This document shows, piece after piece, positions 1 to 8,608 of a stretch of DNA of 64,000 bases. Source of the DNA: an uncultured Aquimarina sp. (lineage in GTDB: Bacteria > Bacteroidota > Bacteroidia > Flavobacteriales > Flavobacteriaceae). The notes beneath the pieces are model-generated. The model was not told where the DNA came from. It saw only the letters and a program-made list of their open reading frames with translations, and ran no database searches. The stretch is from assembly GCA_947496355.1 (NCBI GenBank), contig CANMCO010000004.1, positions 1-64,000 of the forward strand, read 5' to 3'. Made by a program: the position numbers and the translations under genes. Positions within the stretch are counted from its first letter, which is position 1. Every line of letters starts with the position of its first letter.

Positions 1-77
1 AGTGTTTGAGTGTTTGAGTGTTTGAGTGTTTGAGTGTTTGAGTGTTTGAGTGTTTGAGTGTTTGAGTGTTTGAGTGT
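1..77. repeat. Octanucleotide tandem repeat (AGTGTTTG)n
   Basis: Nine perfect copies of AGTGTTTG plus a partial AGTGT fill the left edge, with no visible mismatch. The array probably continues outside the window, so its full copy number is unknown. The top strand has TGA stops in the repeat. The complementary strand (CAAACACT) has no stop in any frame and would encode an eight-residue period, but I find no start codon on the right that leads into it. It lies downstream of the 3' end of the HD-domain gene. Such a perfect short repeat is prone to slipped-strand length change. Confidence 0.95.
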
Positions 78-159
78 AAAATAAATGATTATCCACCTAT
101 ATCTAACTATACTTAAAAAAACATTCTTATAATTCCTCAACAACTCACTTACTTACCAA

Positions 160-2205
160 CTATTCGGGATATTCAATCCTTAGATGGTAAATATTAGTCA
201 GTTTACGTTTAAATACCTTCTTAATTTGCTGAATTTCCTTAAATGTAATATTCGCGTTTAAAAACTGTCCCTCTTCCATTTGCTTATTGACGATTTTTTC
301 AACAAAAGAATCTATTAAACTACTCGTTGGATTTTTTAAACTCTTAGAAGCTGCCTCTACACTATCACTCATCATTAAGATAGCAGTTTCTTTAGAGAAT
401 GGTTTGGGTCCAGGGTACTGAAAATCCTCTAGATTAACATTCTCGTTTGTCTCTTTTTCTTTGGTATAAAAATAATATACTGTACTGGTACCATGATGTG
501 TCCTTATAAAATCAATAACACGATCTGGTAAGTTATACTTCTTTGCAATTTCTATACCCCGTATAACATGATTAATAATGATCTTGGCACTTTCTTTTGG
601 AGATAATACATCATGTGCATTGCCCGAAGTGGTTTGATTCTCGGTAAAATAAGTGGGGTTTGCCATTTTACCTATATCATGATAAAGCGCTCCTACTCTT
701 ACCAACATCGCATTAGCTCCAATCTCATTGGCAGCAGCCTCAGCAATATTTGCAACATTAAGAGAATGATGAAATGTTCCCGGAGCTTTATTAGACAACT
801 CCTTTAGTAAAACTGAATTTGTATCACTTAATTCTAATAACGATACGTCAGAGATTAATCCAAATAGTTTCTCATACGCATAAATTAATGGATGCACAAT
901 CAATGTAGCAAATCCACTAATTACAAATAACACCACAGTACTCCAATCAATATTACTAATGCTTCCTTCATGAATAACATGAAAAGCGATATATGCTATA
1001 ATATAAATCAAAGTAATCTGCCCTACCGAAATGAATAAATTTGCTCTTTTAAATGATTCAGAAATTGTAAGTATAGTAACGATCCCTGCTATAATCTGCA
1101 AAAAAGTGTACTCATAACTATTAGGTACTACAAAGCCTAAAATTAATACTGTAACTACGTGCGTAAACAGTCCTAACCTAGAGTCAAAAAATGCTTTTAG
1201 TACCAAAGGGAGAATACATAATGGTACAATATAAATATAATCTGACCTATACTTAACCACCAATGTGGTAACTAAAACCATGAAAAGAATATTGAAGAAA
1301 ATAAAAGTTACCTGGGTATTATTATCATATATATCACTTCTATACTTTCTAATAAAAAGCAATAGCATCATAAGTGCAAGAGATACCAGTAAGCAATACC
1401 CAAAAACGATCCAGTAAAAATTTTTGTCACTCCAGACCTGAGATTCATACTCTGCTTTCAAAGAACTTAAAATCTGAAGCTTATCTCCTTCTACAACCTC
1501 TCCTTTAGCAATTATCCTACTACCCCTAGATACACCTCCTCTTGTTGTTAGCAGTTTGGCCAGTTCATTTTCTAATGTACTTTCTGTTAACTTGGTATTT
1601 AACCTTACATTAGGCTTTACTATATCATAAAACAGTGCAACAAACCCACTTTTAAATTTAGTATACTCGCTTTTATCAATTCTAGAATTAATAAGTTTGG
1701 TTAGCGCATTTGGAGTTTGAATCTGACCATATGTTATGGCTTCTGCTTCATTTCCTTTATTAAGGAATATCTGTCTTTTATTTGCGTAAGTATATGTTTC
1801 TTGTAGAACTCCGTATCTATAGATATCATTTAATAAGATTCTTCCAAAAAGTTTAGCTTGATCCCTTGAACTGCTTTGATTAATAACTTTAAGATAATTA
1901 GAAAAAGCGTCATCGTATGAATCCTTTGCTACATTAGCAATAATAGTATCATATTCAAAGTAAGGGATGATATTATCTGTTATACGCTTTTTTTCGGTCT
2001 CTAGCTCTTCTTCTGTTTTTGCGATAGCAAAATCAAAAGGAGCATAAAGGTTTTCATATTGCCAGGGTTTTCCTTTTGTAAATTCATACTTAAATATCCC
2101 TCCCTTCGGAAACAGATACACTATAAGTGCGGTAGTACATATAAAAAGAAAAATCCTATACATCATGGATTGCTTTTTATATAGTCTATTAAAAAATCTA
2201 TTCAT
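160..2205 (-). CDS. 7TMR-HDED/HD-domain membrane phosphohydrolase (PgpH/YqfF family)
   Basis: This 681-residue protein has the layout of the 7TM receptor HD family. It has an N-terminal membrane anchor (about residues 15-31), an extracytoplasmic region (about 50-260), a multi-pass membrane block (about 265-460) and a cytoplasmic HD domain. The metal ligands are visible as HHS (479-481) and the LYHDIGKM motif with H509-D510. Characterised relatives such as Listeria PgpH hydrolyse cyclic di-AMP. The same activity here is inferred from family membership. The length fits the family. The gene is divergent from the thiolase and has its own promoter (see 2241-2269). Confidence 0.85.
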   Translation of the reverse strand: MNRFFNRLYKKQSMMYRIFLFICTTALIVYLFPKGGIFKYEFTKGKPWQYENLYAPFDFAIAKTEEELETEKKRITDNIIPYFEYDTIIANVAKDSYDDAFSNYLKVINQSSSRDQAKLFGRILLNDIYRYGVLQETYTYANKRQIFLNKGNEAEAITYGQIQTPNALTKLINSRIDKSEYTKFKSGFVALFYDIVKPNVRLNTKLTESTLENELAKLLTTRGGVSRGSRIIAKGEVVEGDKLQILSSLKAEYESQVWSDKNFYWIVFGYCLLVSLALMMLLLFIRKYRSDIYDNNTQVTFIFFNILFMVLVTTLVVKYRSDYIYIVPLCILPLVLKAFFDSRLGLFTHVVTVLILGFVVPNSYEYTFLQIIAGIVTILTISESFKRANLFISVGQITLIYIIAYIAFHVIHEGSISNIDWSTVVLFVISGFATLIVHPLIYAYEKLFGLISDVSLLELSDTNSVLLKELSNKAPGTFHHSLNVANIAEAAANEIGANAMLVRVGALYHDIGKMANPTYFTENQTTSGNAHDVLSPKESAKIIINHVIRGIEIAKKYNLPDRVIDFIRTHHGTSTVYYFYTKEKETNENVNLEDFQYPGPKPFSKETAILMMSDSVEAASKSLKNPTSSLIDSFVEKIVNKQMEEGQFLNANITFKEIQQIKKVFKRKLTNIYHLRIEYPE

Positions 2206-2240
2206 TCGTTTATTTCAGAAGTATTATTCTACAAATTACC

Positions 2241-2269
2241 CAAAAGTACTAAAAAATAAGTCAGTACAA
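2241..2269 (-). promoter_or_regulatory. Candidate Bacteroidota promoter of the HD phosphohydrolase gene
   Basis: Read on the minus strand, TTG (2269-2267) is followed after 18 bp by TACTTTTG (2248-2241). This matches the Bacteroidota -33/-7 pattern TTG...TAnnTTTG. The predicted start site lies about 30 nt upstream of the ATG at 2205. Confidence 0.55.
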
Positions 2270-2274
2270 CATCA

Positions 2275-2293
2275 AAGTTACTGTTGGTAACTT
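2275..2293. promoter_or_regulatory. Inverted repeat in divergent promoter region
   Basis: AAGTTAC, a 5-nt spacer (TGTTG) and GTAACTT form a perfect 7-bp inverted repeat. It lies between the divergent HD-protein and thiolase genes, just upstream of the candidate minus-strand promoter. It could be an operator for either gene. No regulator can be named. Confidence 0.35.
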
Positions 2294-2363
2294 CGCTATG
2301 CAAATCCTTTAAAAATCACTAAATTCGCAGAATAACAATACACACATTTTTAAAATATAAATA

Positions 2364-3542
2364 ATGAATAAAGAAGTAGTAATTGTATCCGCAGCCAGAA
2401 CGCCTATAGGAAGCTTTTTAGGAAGTTTATCAACAGTTCCGGCAACGCAACTTGGTGCAACTGCAATCAAAGGTGCATTAGACAAAATAAATTTGGATCC
2501 ATCATTAGTTCAGGAGGTTTTTATGGGTAATGTGGTTCAAGCCGGAAATGGGCAAGCTCCTGCAAGGCAAGCCGCTTTAGCAGCTGGAATTAGTGATACT
2601 GTACCTTGTACTACTGTAAATAAAGTATGTGCTAGCGGAATGAAAGCTGTTATGCACGCCGCGCAAGCAATCGCTCTGGGTGATGCCGATATCATAGTTG
2701 CAGGAGGTATGGAAAGTATGAGTTTAATACCACACTATGTTAGACTACGTGCCGGACATAAATTTGGTCCTCAAACTCTTGAAGATGGTATGCAAAGAGA
2801 TGGATTAGTAGATGTATATGATAACCATGCAATGGGTGTTTGTGCAGATTTATGCGCAAATGAATATGAATTCTCTAGAGAAGATCAAGACGCATTTGCC
2901 ATTCAATCCTATGAAAGATCAGCAAAAGCTTGGGCAGATGGAAAATTCAACAATGAAGTTGTTCCTGTAGCTGTACCTCAACGTCGTGGTGAACCAATTA
3001 TGGTTACTGAAGATGAGGAGTATAAAAATGTAAAAATGGAGAAAATACCAGCTTTACGCCCTGCATTTAGCAAAGATGGAACAGTTACTGCTGCAAATGC
3101 CTCAACAATTAATGATGGTGCCGGTGCGGTTGTAGTAATGAGTGCTGAAAAAGCAGCAGAACTAGGATTAACTCCTTTAGTTAAAATTAAAAGTTATGCA
3201 GATGCAGCCCAGGAGCCAAAATGGTTTACTACGGCTCCAGCAAAAGCATTGCCAAAAGCAATTGAAAAAGCAGGAATCAACCTAGATGATGTTGATTTCT
3301 TTGAGTTTAATGAAGCATTTTCTGTTGTTGGATTAGCTAACTTAAAAATCCTAGGGCTTACCGATAAAAACACCAATGTTAATGGTGGTGCAGTTTCTTT
3401 GGGACATCCTCTAGGGTGTTCTGGTGTAAGAATACTGATCACTTTAATTAATGTGCTAGAGCAAAATGATGCGAAAATTGGTGCTGCTGCAATTTGCAAT
3501 GGCGGCGGCGGAGCCTCTGCAATGGTAATCGAACGCATGTAA
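2364..3542 (+). CDS. Acetyl-CoA C-acetyltransferase (thiolase)
   Basis: This is a type II thiolase of 392 residues, the same length as the biosynthetic enzyme from Zoogloea. The catalytic residues are in the classical places: C89 in NKVCASGM, H348 in SLGHPLG and C378 in AICNGGGG. It condenses two acetyl-CoA to acetoacetyl-CoA or cleaves 3-ketoacyl-CoA. The direction cannot be told from sequence. No beta-oxidation partner such as FadB lies next to it. An NlpC/P60 peptidase follows 34 bp downstream and may be co-transcribed. A TAAATTCG element at 2320-2327 resembles a -7 box. Confidence 0.93.
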   Translation: MNKEVVIVSAARTPIGSFLGSLSTVPATQLGATAIKGALDKINLDPSLVQEVFMGNVVQAGNGQAPARQAALAAGISDTVPCTTVNKVCASGMKAVMHAAQAIALGDADIIVAGGMESMSLIPHYVRLRAGHKFGPQTLEDGMQRDGLVDVYDNHAMGVCADLCANEYEFSREDQDAFAIQSYERSAKAWADGKFNNEVVPVAVPQRRGEPIMVTEDEEYKNVKMEKIPALRPAFSKDGTVTAANASTINDGAGAVVVMSAEKAAELGLTPLVKIKSYADAAQEPKWFTTAPAKALPKAIEKAGINLDDVDFFEFNEAFSVVGLANLKILGLTDKNTNVNGGAVSLGHPLGCSGVRILITLINVLEQNDAKIGAAAICNGGGGASAMVIERM

Positions 3543-3576
3543 TCTATAATTAAGAATTTCTAACTAAAAATAGTAC

Positions 3577-4326
3577 ATGCAATACGGTATTTGTAATCTA
3601 AGTATTGTTCCATTACGTTTTGAACCTCGAGATCCTAGTGAAATGGTTTCTCAGGTACTTTACGGAGAATATTTCAAAGTAATAGAAAAACGAAAAAAAT
3701 GGAGTAAAGTACGTTTGGCTTTTGATAATTATGAAGGCTGGATAGACAATAAGCAGTATTTAGAAATTACTGAAGCAGATTATAAAAAGTTTGATTCACA
3801 AGACGTATCAATTGCAGGAGATCTGGTAGAATTTATTAGTTGCGATAAGGATCAATTAATGGCAATTCCGTTAGGGGCTTCATTGGGAGCTCTTGATTTC
3901 TTTAAACATCGATACGAAGGTCACAGAATTAGCGAGAAGCTACCAAAAGAAAGACTCATTGAAACCGCTTTTCTGTATCTAAACACTCCTTATTTATGGG
4001 GTGGGCGAACAAATTTTGGGATAGACTGTAGCGGTTTAACCCAAATGGTTTATAAACTTAACGGCTATAAATTATTACGGGATGCCTCGCAGCAAGCAAC
4101 GCAAGGTGAAGTTTTAAGTTTTATTGAGGAAAGTGAACCAGGAGATCTTGCTTTTTTTGACAATGAAGAAGGTGCAATCATACATGTAGGTATTATAATG
4201 AAAGACAACTATATAATCCATGCGCATGGTAAAGTGCGCGTGGATCGTATAGATCACACAGGAATATATAATTCTGAAAAACGCACACATACTCATAAAC
4301 TTAGAGTCATAAAAAGAATCATTTAA
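3577..4326 (+). CDS. NlpC/P60 (C40) peptidase with N-terminal SH3 domain
   Basis: This 249-residue protein has an SH3-like N-terminal region (about 1-65, with the GWIDNKQY segment) and a C-terminal NlpC/P60 domain (about 125-245). The catalytic Cys is C151 in GIDCSGLTQ, followed by H203 in AIIHVGII and H215 or H217 in IIHAHGK. Family members cleave peptide bonds in peptidoglycan stems, commonly after gamma-D-Glu. I see no clear N-terminal signal peptide, so a cytoplasmic role in muropeptide recycling or a non-classical export route are both possible. A GNAT gene follows after 17 bp. Confidence 0.85.
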   Translation: MQYGICNLSIVPLRFEPRDPSEMVSQVLYGEYFKVIEKRKKWSKVRLAFDNYEGWIDNKQYLEITEADYKKFDSQDVSIAGDLVEFISCDKDQLMAIPLGASLGALDFFKHRYEGHRISEKLPKERLIETAFLYLNTPYLWGGRTNFGIDCSGLTQMVYKLNGYKLLRDASQQATQGEVLSFIEESEPGDLAFFDNEEGAIIHVGIIMKDNYIIHAHGKVRVDRIDHTGIYNSEKRTHTHKLRVIKRII

Positions 4327-4343
4327 ATCTTATCTCTTTTGGT

Positions 4344-4871
4344 ATGTCATCTCGAGAAGTAAAAATAACAAGAGTACAACTTGAAGATAGCCAAAAGTTG
4401 TTACAAATTGGCTGGCAGACGTTTTATGATGCATTTGGACCACCCGTAAACTCTGAAGAAAATATTCAGAGTTACTTGAGTGAAAAATTCACATTGGATA
4501 CCATACTCCAAGAACTTCAAAATCCAAATTCTGAATTTTATTTTTCATTAATTAGTGATCAAATTACCGGTTATATCAAAATAAACACTGGTGAAGCACA
4601 AACCGAACAAGTTGAAGGTGAAGGATTGGAAATAGAACGAATTTATGTTGTAAAAGAGCATCAGGGTAAAAATATTGGTCAGCACTTATTCCAAAAAGCA
4701 CTTCAATTAGCAAAAGTAAAATCCAAGAAATTCTTATGGCTCGGTGTATGGGATAAGAACTTACGTGCAATTAAGTTCTACCAAAGAAACGGCTTTGAAA
4801 TCTTTGATAAACACGGATTCACACTAGGGACAGAAGCTCAAACCGATGTCATGATGAAACTGGTCCTATAG
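4344..4871 (+). CDS. GNAT family N-acetyltransferase
   Basis: This is a 175-residue GNAT-fold acetyltransferase. The acetyl-CoA pyrophosphate loop is visible as EHQGKNIG after the beta4 strand ERIYVV. The C-terminal part has the usual NLRAIKFYQRNGFE signature. The acceptor is unknown; relatives acetylate small amines, peptides or proteins. It probably forms a short operon with the thiolase and NlpC/P60 gene upstream (17-bp gap) and ends just before the TetR promoter region. Confidence 0.85.
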   Translation: MSSREVKITRVQLEDSQKLLQIGWQTFYDAFGPPVNSEENIQSYLSEKFTLDTILQELQNPNSEFYFSLISDQITGYIKINTGEAQTEQVEGEGLEIERIYVVKEHQGKNIGQHLFQKALQLAKVKSKKFLWLGVWDKNLRAIKFYQRNGFEIFDKHGFTLGTEAQTDVMMKLVL

Positions 4872-4906
4872 GTTACTCAAAAACTTTATGATTTTCATAA
4901 CATTTG

Positions 4907-4914
4907 TAAATTTG
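4907..4914 (+). promoter_or_regulatory. Candidate -7 element (TAAATTTG) of the TetR gene
   Basis: TAAATTTG matches the Bacteroidota -7 consensus TAnnTTTG. No clean TTG occurs at the -33 position. The predicted start site would fall just upstream of the palindrome at 4929-4946, a good place for repressor autoregulation. Confidence 0.4.
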
Positions 4915-4928
4915 ATTTTTGTTTAATT

Positions 4929-4946
4929 TTGAAACGTTCATTTCAA
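4929..4946. promoter_or_regulatory. Probable TetR operator upstream of the tetR-type gene
   Basis: TTGAAACGTTCATTTCAA is an imperfect palindrome (TTGAAA/TTTCAA arms). It lies 5 bp before the ATG of the TetR regulator. The same half-site recurs as a better palindrome before the next gene (5548-5569), which supports it being the regulator's own operator. Confidence 0.6.
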
Positions 4947-4951
4947 TTAAA

Positions 4952-5533
4952 ATGCCAAAAGTAGAAACATTCAATAGAAACGAGGTTTTACAAAAAGCCA
5001 CAGAAGTATTCCACAAAAAAGGATACAATGGCACGTCTATGCAAGATTTGGTAGATGCAACGGCTTTAAATAGGTCCAGTATCTATAATTCGTTTGGTAG
5101 TAAATTGAATATGTTTCTTGAAGTTTTGTCTTATTATCAATCCTATCATAATAATAATTTTAGTCAGGGACTTGCCAATTCTTACAATGCTAAAGAAGCA
5201 ATTGAGACTATTTTTGACCTTAACCTAAGTGAGATTTTACATGATAATGATCGTAAAGGATGTATGATTGTAAACTGTAAGTCAGAAATGGCAAATCAGG
5301 AAACATCTATCCAATCTTTCATGGAAAAAAATCAAGACAGAATGATTGCGATGTTGGAAGATATTGTTAGCAAAGGACAAATGGAAAAGATCTTTAACCA
5401 AGAACAAACCGCCAATCAATATGCACTCTATTTATTTTCATCTATACAGGGACTACGAATGACTGGTATACTTAACAAAAATGAAGAAGATCTCAAAAAC
5501 ATAATAAATACAGTACTCAAGGTGCTATACTAA
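4952..5533 (+). CDS. TetR/AcrR family transcriptional regulator
   Basis: I start this regulator at the ATG at 4952 (193 residues). The frame is open from a TTG at 4919, but that start would put the operator inside the gene. The N-terminal TetR helix-turn-helix includes GTSMQDLVDATAL and SSIYNSFGSK, followed by a divergent ligand domain. It likely represses itself and the following SDR gene, because similar TTGAAAC palindromes lie directly before both. The inducer is unknown. The pairing with an SDR suggests sensing of an aldehyde, quinone or similar small molecule, which is inference. Confidence 0.88.
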   Translation: MPKVETFNRNEVLQKATEVFHKKGYNGTSMQDLVDATALNRSSIYNSFGSKLNMFLEVLSYYQSYHNNNFSQGLANSYNAKEAIETIFDLNLSEILHDNDRKGCMIVNCKSEMANQETSIQSFMEKNQDRMIAMLEDIVSKGQMEKIFNQEQTANQYALYLFSSIQGLRMTGILNKNEEDLKNIINTVLKVLY

Positions 5534-5547
5534 TTTTTTTTAATCAA

Positions 5548-5569
5548 ATTTGAAACGATTGTTTCAAAT
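5548..5569. promoter_or_regulatory. Probable TetR operator upstream of the SDR gene
   Basis: ATTTGAAAC, a GATT spacer and GTTTCAAAT form a perfect inverted repeat with 9-bp arms. It lies in the 65-bp gap between the TetR gene and the SDR gene. It shares the TTGAAACG core with the site at 4929-4946, so both probably bind the same dimer. Confidence 0.7.
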
Positions 5570-5598
5570 AAATATTTATTAATACATAAAATAATATA

Positions 5599-6348
5599 AT
5601 GAAAAAGTTAAACAACAAAGTCGCTGTTATTACAGGCGCAAATAGTGGAATAGGTCTAGCCACTGCAAAACTATACCTACAAGAAGGTGCAAAAGTTGTC
5701 CTATCCGGAAGACGTCAAGAAGCTTTGGATGAAGTTGCTGCAGGACTAGAAGGTGATTTTATAACTGTAAAAGCAGATGTTTCTATAGCAGAGGAAAATA
5801 AAAGATTGATTAAAGAAGCAACGGCTAAATACGGAAAGATTGATGTTTTATTCCTTAATGCGGGAATCGCTCCTCCTACTCCAACCAACGAAATAACCGA
5901 GGACCATTATGACTCATTATTTAACACTAATGTAAAAGGCCCCATATTGGCAACCAAAGAAGCCTTACCACATATCAATGATGGCGGTACCATATTATTT
6001 ACTAATTCGATAGTACACCAAAAAGGTTTTGACGGATTAGGAATATATTCAGCAACCAAAGGTGCTCTTAGAGCATATCAACGTGTGTTAACTTCTGAAG
6101 TTAAGTCAAGAGGCATTAGAGTTAATGCTGTTGCTCCCGGACCGATTGCTACTCCTATTTATGATAAAATGGGATTACCCGAAGATGTAGTTGAAGAAAT
6201 GGGAAAAGGGTTTGCACAACAAGTACCCTTAGGTCGTTTCGGAACACCGGAAGAAGTAGCAAAATCTGCATTATTTCTAGCTTCTGATGATGCGTCTTAT
6301 ATCAATGGTATCGAATTAGAAATTGATGGCGGATTAAGTCAGATCTAA
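5599..6348 (+). CDS. Short-chain dehydrogenase/reductase (SDR)
   Basis: This is a classical SDR of 249 residues. It has the nucleotide motif TGANSGIG (12-19), the NAG motif (87-89), N111, catalytic S137 and Y150-xxx-K154 in IYSATKGA, plus the APGPIATP segment after the active site. It is predicted to be an NAD(P)H-dependent oxidoreductase. GRR after beta2 suggests NADP preference, which is a weak inference. It is the only evident target of the adjacent TetR regulator, with a perfect operator 30 bp before its ATG. A strong terminator follows. Confidence 0.92.
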   Translation: MKKLNNKVAVITGANSGIGLATAKLYLQEGAKVVLSGRRQEALDEVAAGLEGDFITVKADVSIAEENKRLIKEATAKYGKIDVLFLNAGIAPPTPTNEITEDHYDSLFNTNVKGPILATKEALPHINDGGTILFTNSIVHQKGFDGLGIYSATKGALRAYQRVLTSEVKSRGIRVNAVAPGPIATPIYDKMGLPEDVVEEMGKGFAQQVPLGRFGTPEEVAKSALFLASDDASYINGIELEIDGGLSQI

Positions 6349-6369
6349 ATGACCAATTTTTTTAATAAG

Positions 6370-6402
6370 AAAAGGCTATCTGAAGAAAAGATAGCCTTTT
6401 TT
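6370..6402 (+). terminator. Rho-independent terminator after the SDR gene
   Basis: AAAAGGCTATC and GATAGCCTTTT form a perfect 11-bp stem around a 9-nt loop, followed by more T residues. It separates the SDR gene from the convergent secreted beta-propeller gene. Confidence 0.9.
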
Positions 6403-6436
6403 ATCTATTTATTTAAGATACATTATTCTCATTTAC

Positions 6437-7570
6437 TTATCTCACAATTATCAATTTATATCGTTTACAATTTCCTTTAGAAATTTCTAACTTATAAAGG
6501 CCAGTTCGCCAACCCTCTACCGATACCGTCTTTAGAAAATCATCTCCGTCATACACTTCTTGGCTTTCAAAAACCAGTTCTCTACTAAATAAGTCGTATA
6601 TTTTGATATCAAAATTTCCTTCTTCTTCTAATTCTACAGCTATATTAAGTACATCAGAAACTGGGTTTGGATATGATTTAAGTTCTATATCTATTTCACA
6701 TCTCTTCTTTCTTCTTGATATCTTTCTTACATTACCCACTCCACTAAACTCAGAAATATATAATTCGCTTCCTGATCTATTTGAAATGATACCAGCCGGA
6801 TAAGAAAAGGTAGCTTCAGAAAAATCTCCATCTGCGCTTCCGTTAGTGCTACCTGCATATACCGTTACATCATCAATAGCCCTAGGATTTATTTTATAAA
6901 TTTTATGTTCGCCATAATTAGTTCCAAAGAGAAAACCATTTGCATAAGCTATAAAGGCAAGAAAAGGAAAATCTGTACCCGAATCAGGTACTGTAGCTAC
7001 ATAATCCAGCTTCCCGCTTTTTGGCCATAATCTAAAAATTGCTCTATCCCCAAAATTACCAATATATAACGCCCCTCTGCGATCAAAAGCTAATCCTACA
7101 GGTGCTGATAGGGGTTCTCCCTCGTATAATACTTTAATTGTACCATCTGGTAATAATTCTTTGATAGCATTATCACGCACATCTGTATAAATAACTGTAT
7201 CCTTATATAGTGATTTAATCATTCCAGAAGGCACATCATCGCCTAAGGGAAAACTTTCTAACAGATTTCCGTCACTATCGTATTTGTAAATTGCAGCCCC
7301 GCTATACTCCGCTACAAAGAGGTTGTCGTTTGAATCAACAGCTAACCCATTAGGATTTCTAAGCCCCGTTACAAAGGCACTTACTTCTCCTGATGGTGTG
7401 ATTTTATATACCGCATCTCCAACAAAATTAGATCCGTATAAATTCCCTTTAGAATCTAATGCCAAAGCATCATCTATATCGGCATCAGGTGAATTTAATA
7501 TGGTGGTTACATTTTGTCCATATCCCGTAATAGACAGAATTATAACTATAAAAACATAGAAATTTCTCAT
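6437..7570 (-). CDS. Secreted NHL/SMP-30-type beta-propeller protein with T9SS sorting domain
   Basis: This 377-residue protein has a signal peptide (about 1-18) and a propeller built from repeated blades such as DSKGNLYGSNF, DSNDNLFVAEY and DRRGALYIGNF (about 25-290). It ends in a type A C-terminal sorting domain for the type IX secretion system (299-377, starting SYPNPVSDVLN). It is therefore probably exported and attached to the cell surface or released. NHL/SMP-30 propellers bind ligands or act as lactonases; nothing here fixes the activity. It is divergent from a LytTR two-component pair, which may control it. Confidence 0.88.
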   Translation of the reverse strand: MRNFYVFIVIILSITGYGQNVTTILNSPDADIDDALALDSKGNLYGSNFVGDAVYKITPSGEVSAFVTGLRNPNGLAVDSNDNLFVAEYSGAAIYKYDSDGNLLESFPLGDDVPSGMIKSLYKDTVIYTDVRDNAIKELLPDGTIKVLYEGEPLSAPVGLAFDRRGALYIGNFGDRAIFRLWPKSGKLDYVATVPDSGTDFPFLAFIAYANGFLFGTNYGEHKIYKINPRAIDDVTVYAGSTNGSADGDFSEATFSYPAGIISNRSGSELYISEFSGVGNVRKISRRKKRCEIDIELKSYPNPVSDVLNIAVELEEEGNFDIKIYDLFSRELVFESQEVYDGDDFLKTVSVEGWRTGLYKLEISKGNCKRYKLIIVR

Positions 7571-7690
7571 TTTTTATGTGGTTTTAAGTTAATTGAGTAA
7601 TGAATACACAGCCTTACTTTTTGTGATTACCCCCTTAAAATTATCTAATTTGGGGGCTGCTTTTCTTGGTTATGAAGTTGGTCATCTTTT

Positions 7691-7723
7691 TTTTGATGTG
7701 AATGACTTTTATTTTGATGTGAA
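7691..7723. promoter_or_regulatory. Direct repeat, candidate LytTR binding site
   Basis: TTTTGATGTGAA occurs at 7691-7702 and again at 7712-7723, with 21 bp from start to start. Two direct repeats about two helical turns apart are the usual architecture of LytTR-type sites. The motif lies about 90-120 bp before the LytTR regulator gene and upstream of the divergent beta-propeller gene. Confidence 0.5.
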
Positions 7724-7813
7724 CGTAATTATAAAAAAATTAACAAATTTATTTTAACTACATTGTTCAATAATCTTGTAAACCCTATAACCAACAATTA
7801 CAGTAATATAGCA

Positions 7814-8608
7814 ATGGAAATTTCAGCATTAATAATTGATGATGAACCTCTTGCAAGGAAATTAATCTCTAATCTACTAATTTCAGTTTCTGAAATTGAA
7901 GTAATTGGCCAATGCAAAACAGGACAAGAAGCCATATGTCTTATCAATGAATTAAATCCGGATCTTATCTTTTTAGATATTAAATTAAAGGATATGACAG
8001 GCTTTGATATTTTAGAAAGAATTTCAGTAAAAGCTCCTGTTGTAATATTTGTGACTGCCTTTGATTCATATGCATTAAAAGCTTTTAATTTTTTCGCCTT
8101 TGACTATTTATTAAAACCCTTTAATGAAGAGCGCTTTTATATTTCTGTAAAAAAAGCCATTGAAACTTTTAATAGAAAAGAAAGTTTATCACTTCAAAAG
8201 AAAGTAAATGATCTTCTTGATCATATTCAATCTCCTGATTTAAAATCGGGAAACAATCAAACCAAAAAAATACCTATTCCTTTAAGAAACAAAACAGTAT
8301 TTGTTGATCCAAATGACATATTATACATAACAGCCTCTAACTATTATGCAGAAATTTATACAGAAAAAAAGAAGTATTTGCTTAGAGAGTCTATGCATAA
8401 TCTATTAAGACAGCTTAATTCTTCTTGTTTTATTAGAATTCATCGTTCTACAATAATAAATCTAGATTTTGTTCATGAGCTCATACATTCCAGTTATGGT
8501 GTGGTTGACGTAAAAATGAAGGATAGCAACCAGTTCAGGATTAGTAAAAGTTATAAAAAAGAATTCTTAATTAAAATGGGGTTGAGAAATGAAGAAGTAT
8601 CTAGATAA
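7814..8608 (+). CDS. LytTR family response regulator
   Basis: I start this gene at the ATG at 7814 (264 residues, MEISALIIDDEP), since the family begins directly with the receiver domain. The frame extends upstream to a TTG at 7763. The receiver domain (1-120) has the acidic pair DD (9-10), phospho-acceptor D55 in IFLDIKL and the KPF lysine in FDYLLKPF. The C-terminal LytTR DNA-binding domain spans about 165-260. Its reading frame overlaps the downstream kinase gene by 20 bp, so the two are translated as a pair. A direct repeat upstream may be an autoregulatory site. Confidence 0.92.
   Translation: MEISALIIDDEPLARKLISNLLISVSEIEVIGQCKTGQEAICLINELNPDLIFLDIKLKDMTGFDILERISVKAPVVIFVTAFDSYALKAFNFFAFDYLLKPFNEERFYISVKKAIETFNRKESLSLQKKVNDLLDHIQSPDLKSGNNQTKKIPIPLRNKTVFVDPNDILYITASNYYAEIYTEKKKYLLRESMHNLLRQLNSSCFIRIHRSTIINLDFVHELIHSSYGVVDVKMKDSNQFRISKSYKKEFLIKMGLRNEEVSR

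Noticed and set aside
3194..3538. 114-residue minus-strand frame inside the thiolase gene
   Set aside because: The plus-strand thiolase has complete catalytic motifs throughout. The opposite frame has no recognisable domain.
7622..7660. Possible CCCCC/GGGGG hairpin before the propeller gene
   Set aside because: Only five G-C pairs match, followed by mismatches, with a long loop and no T run.
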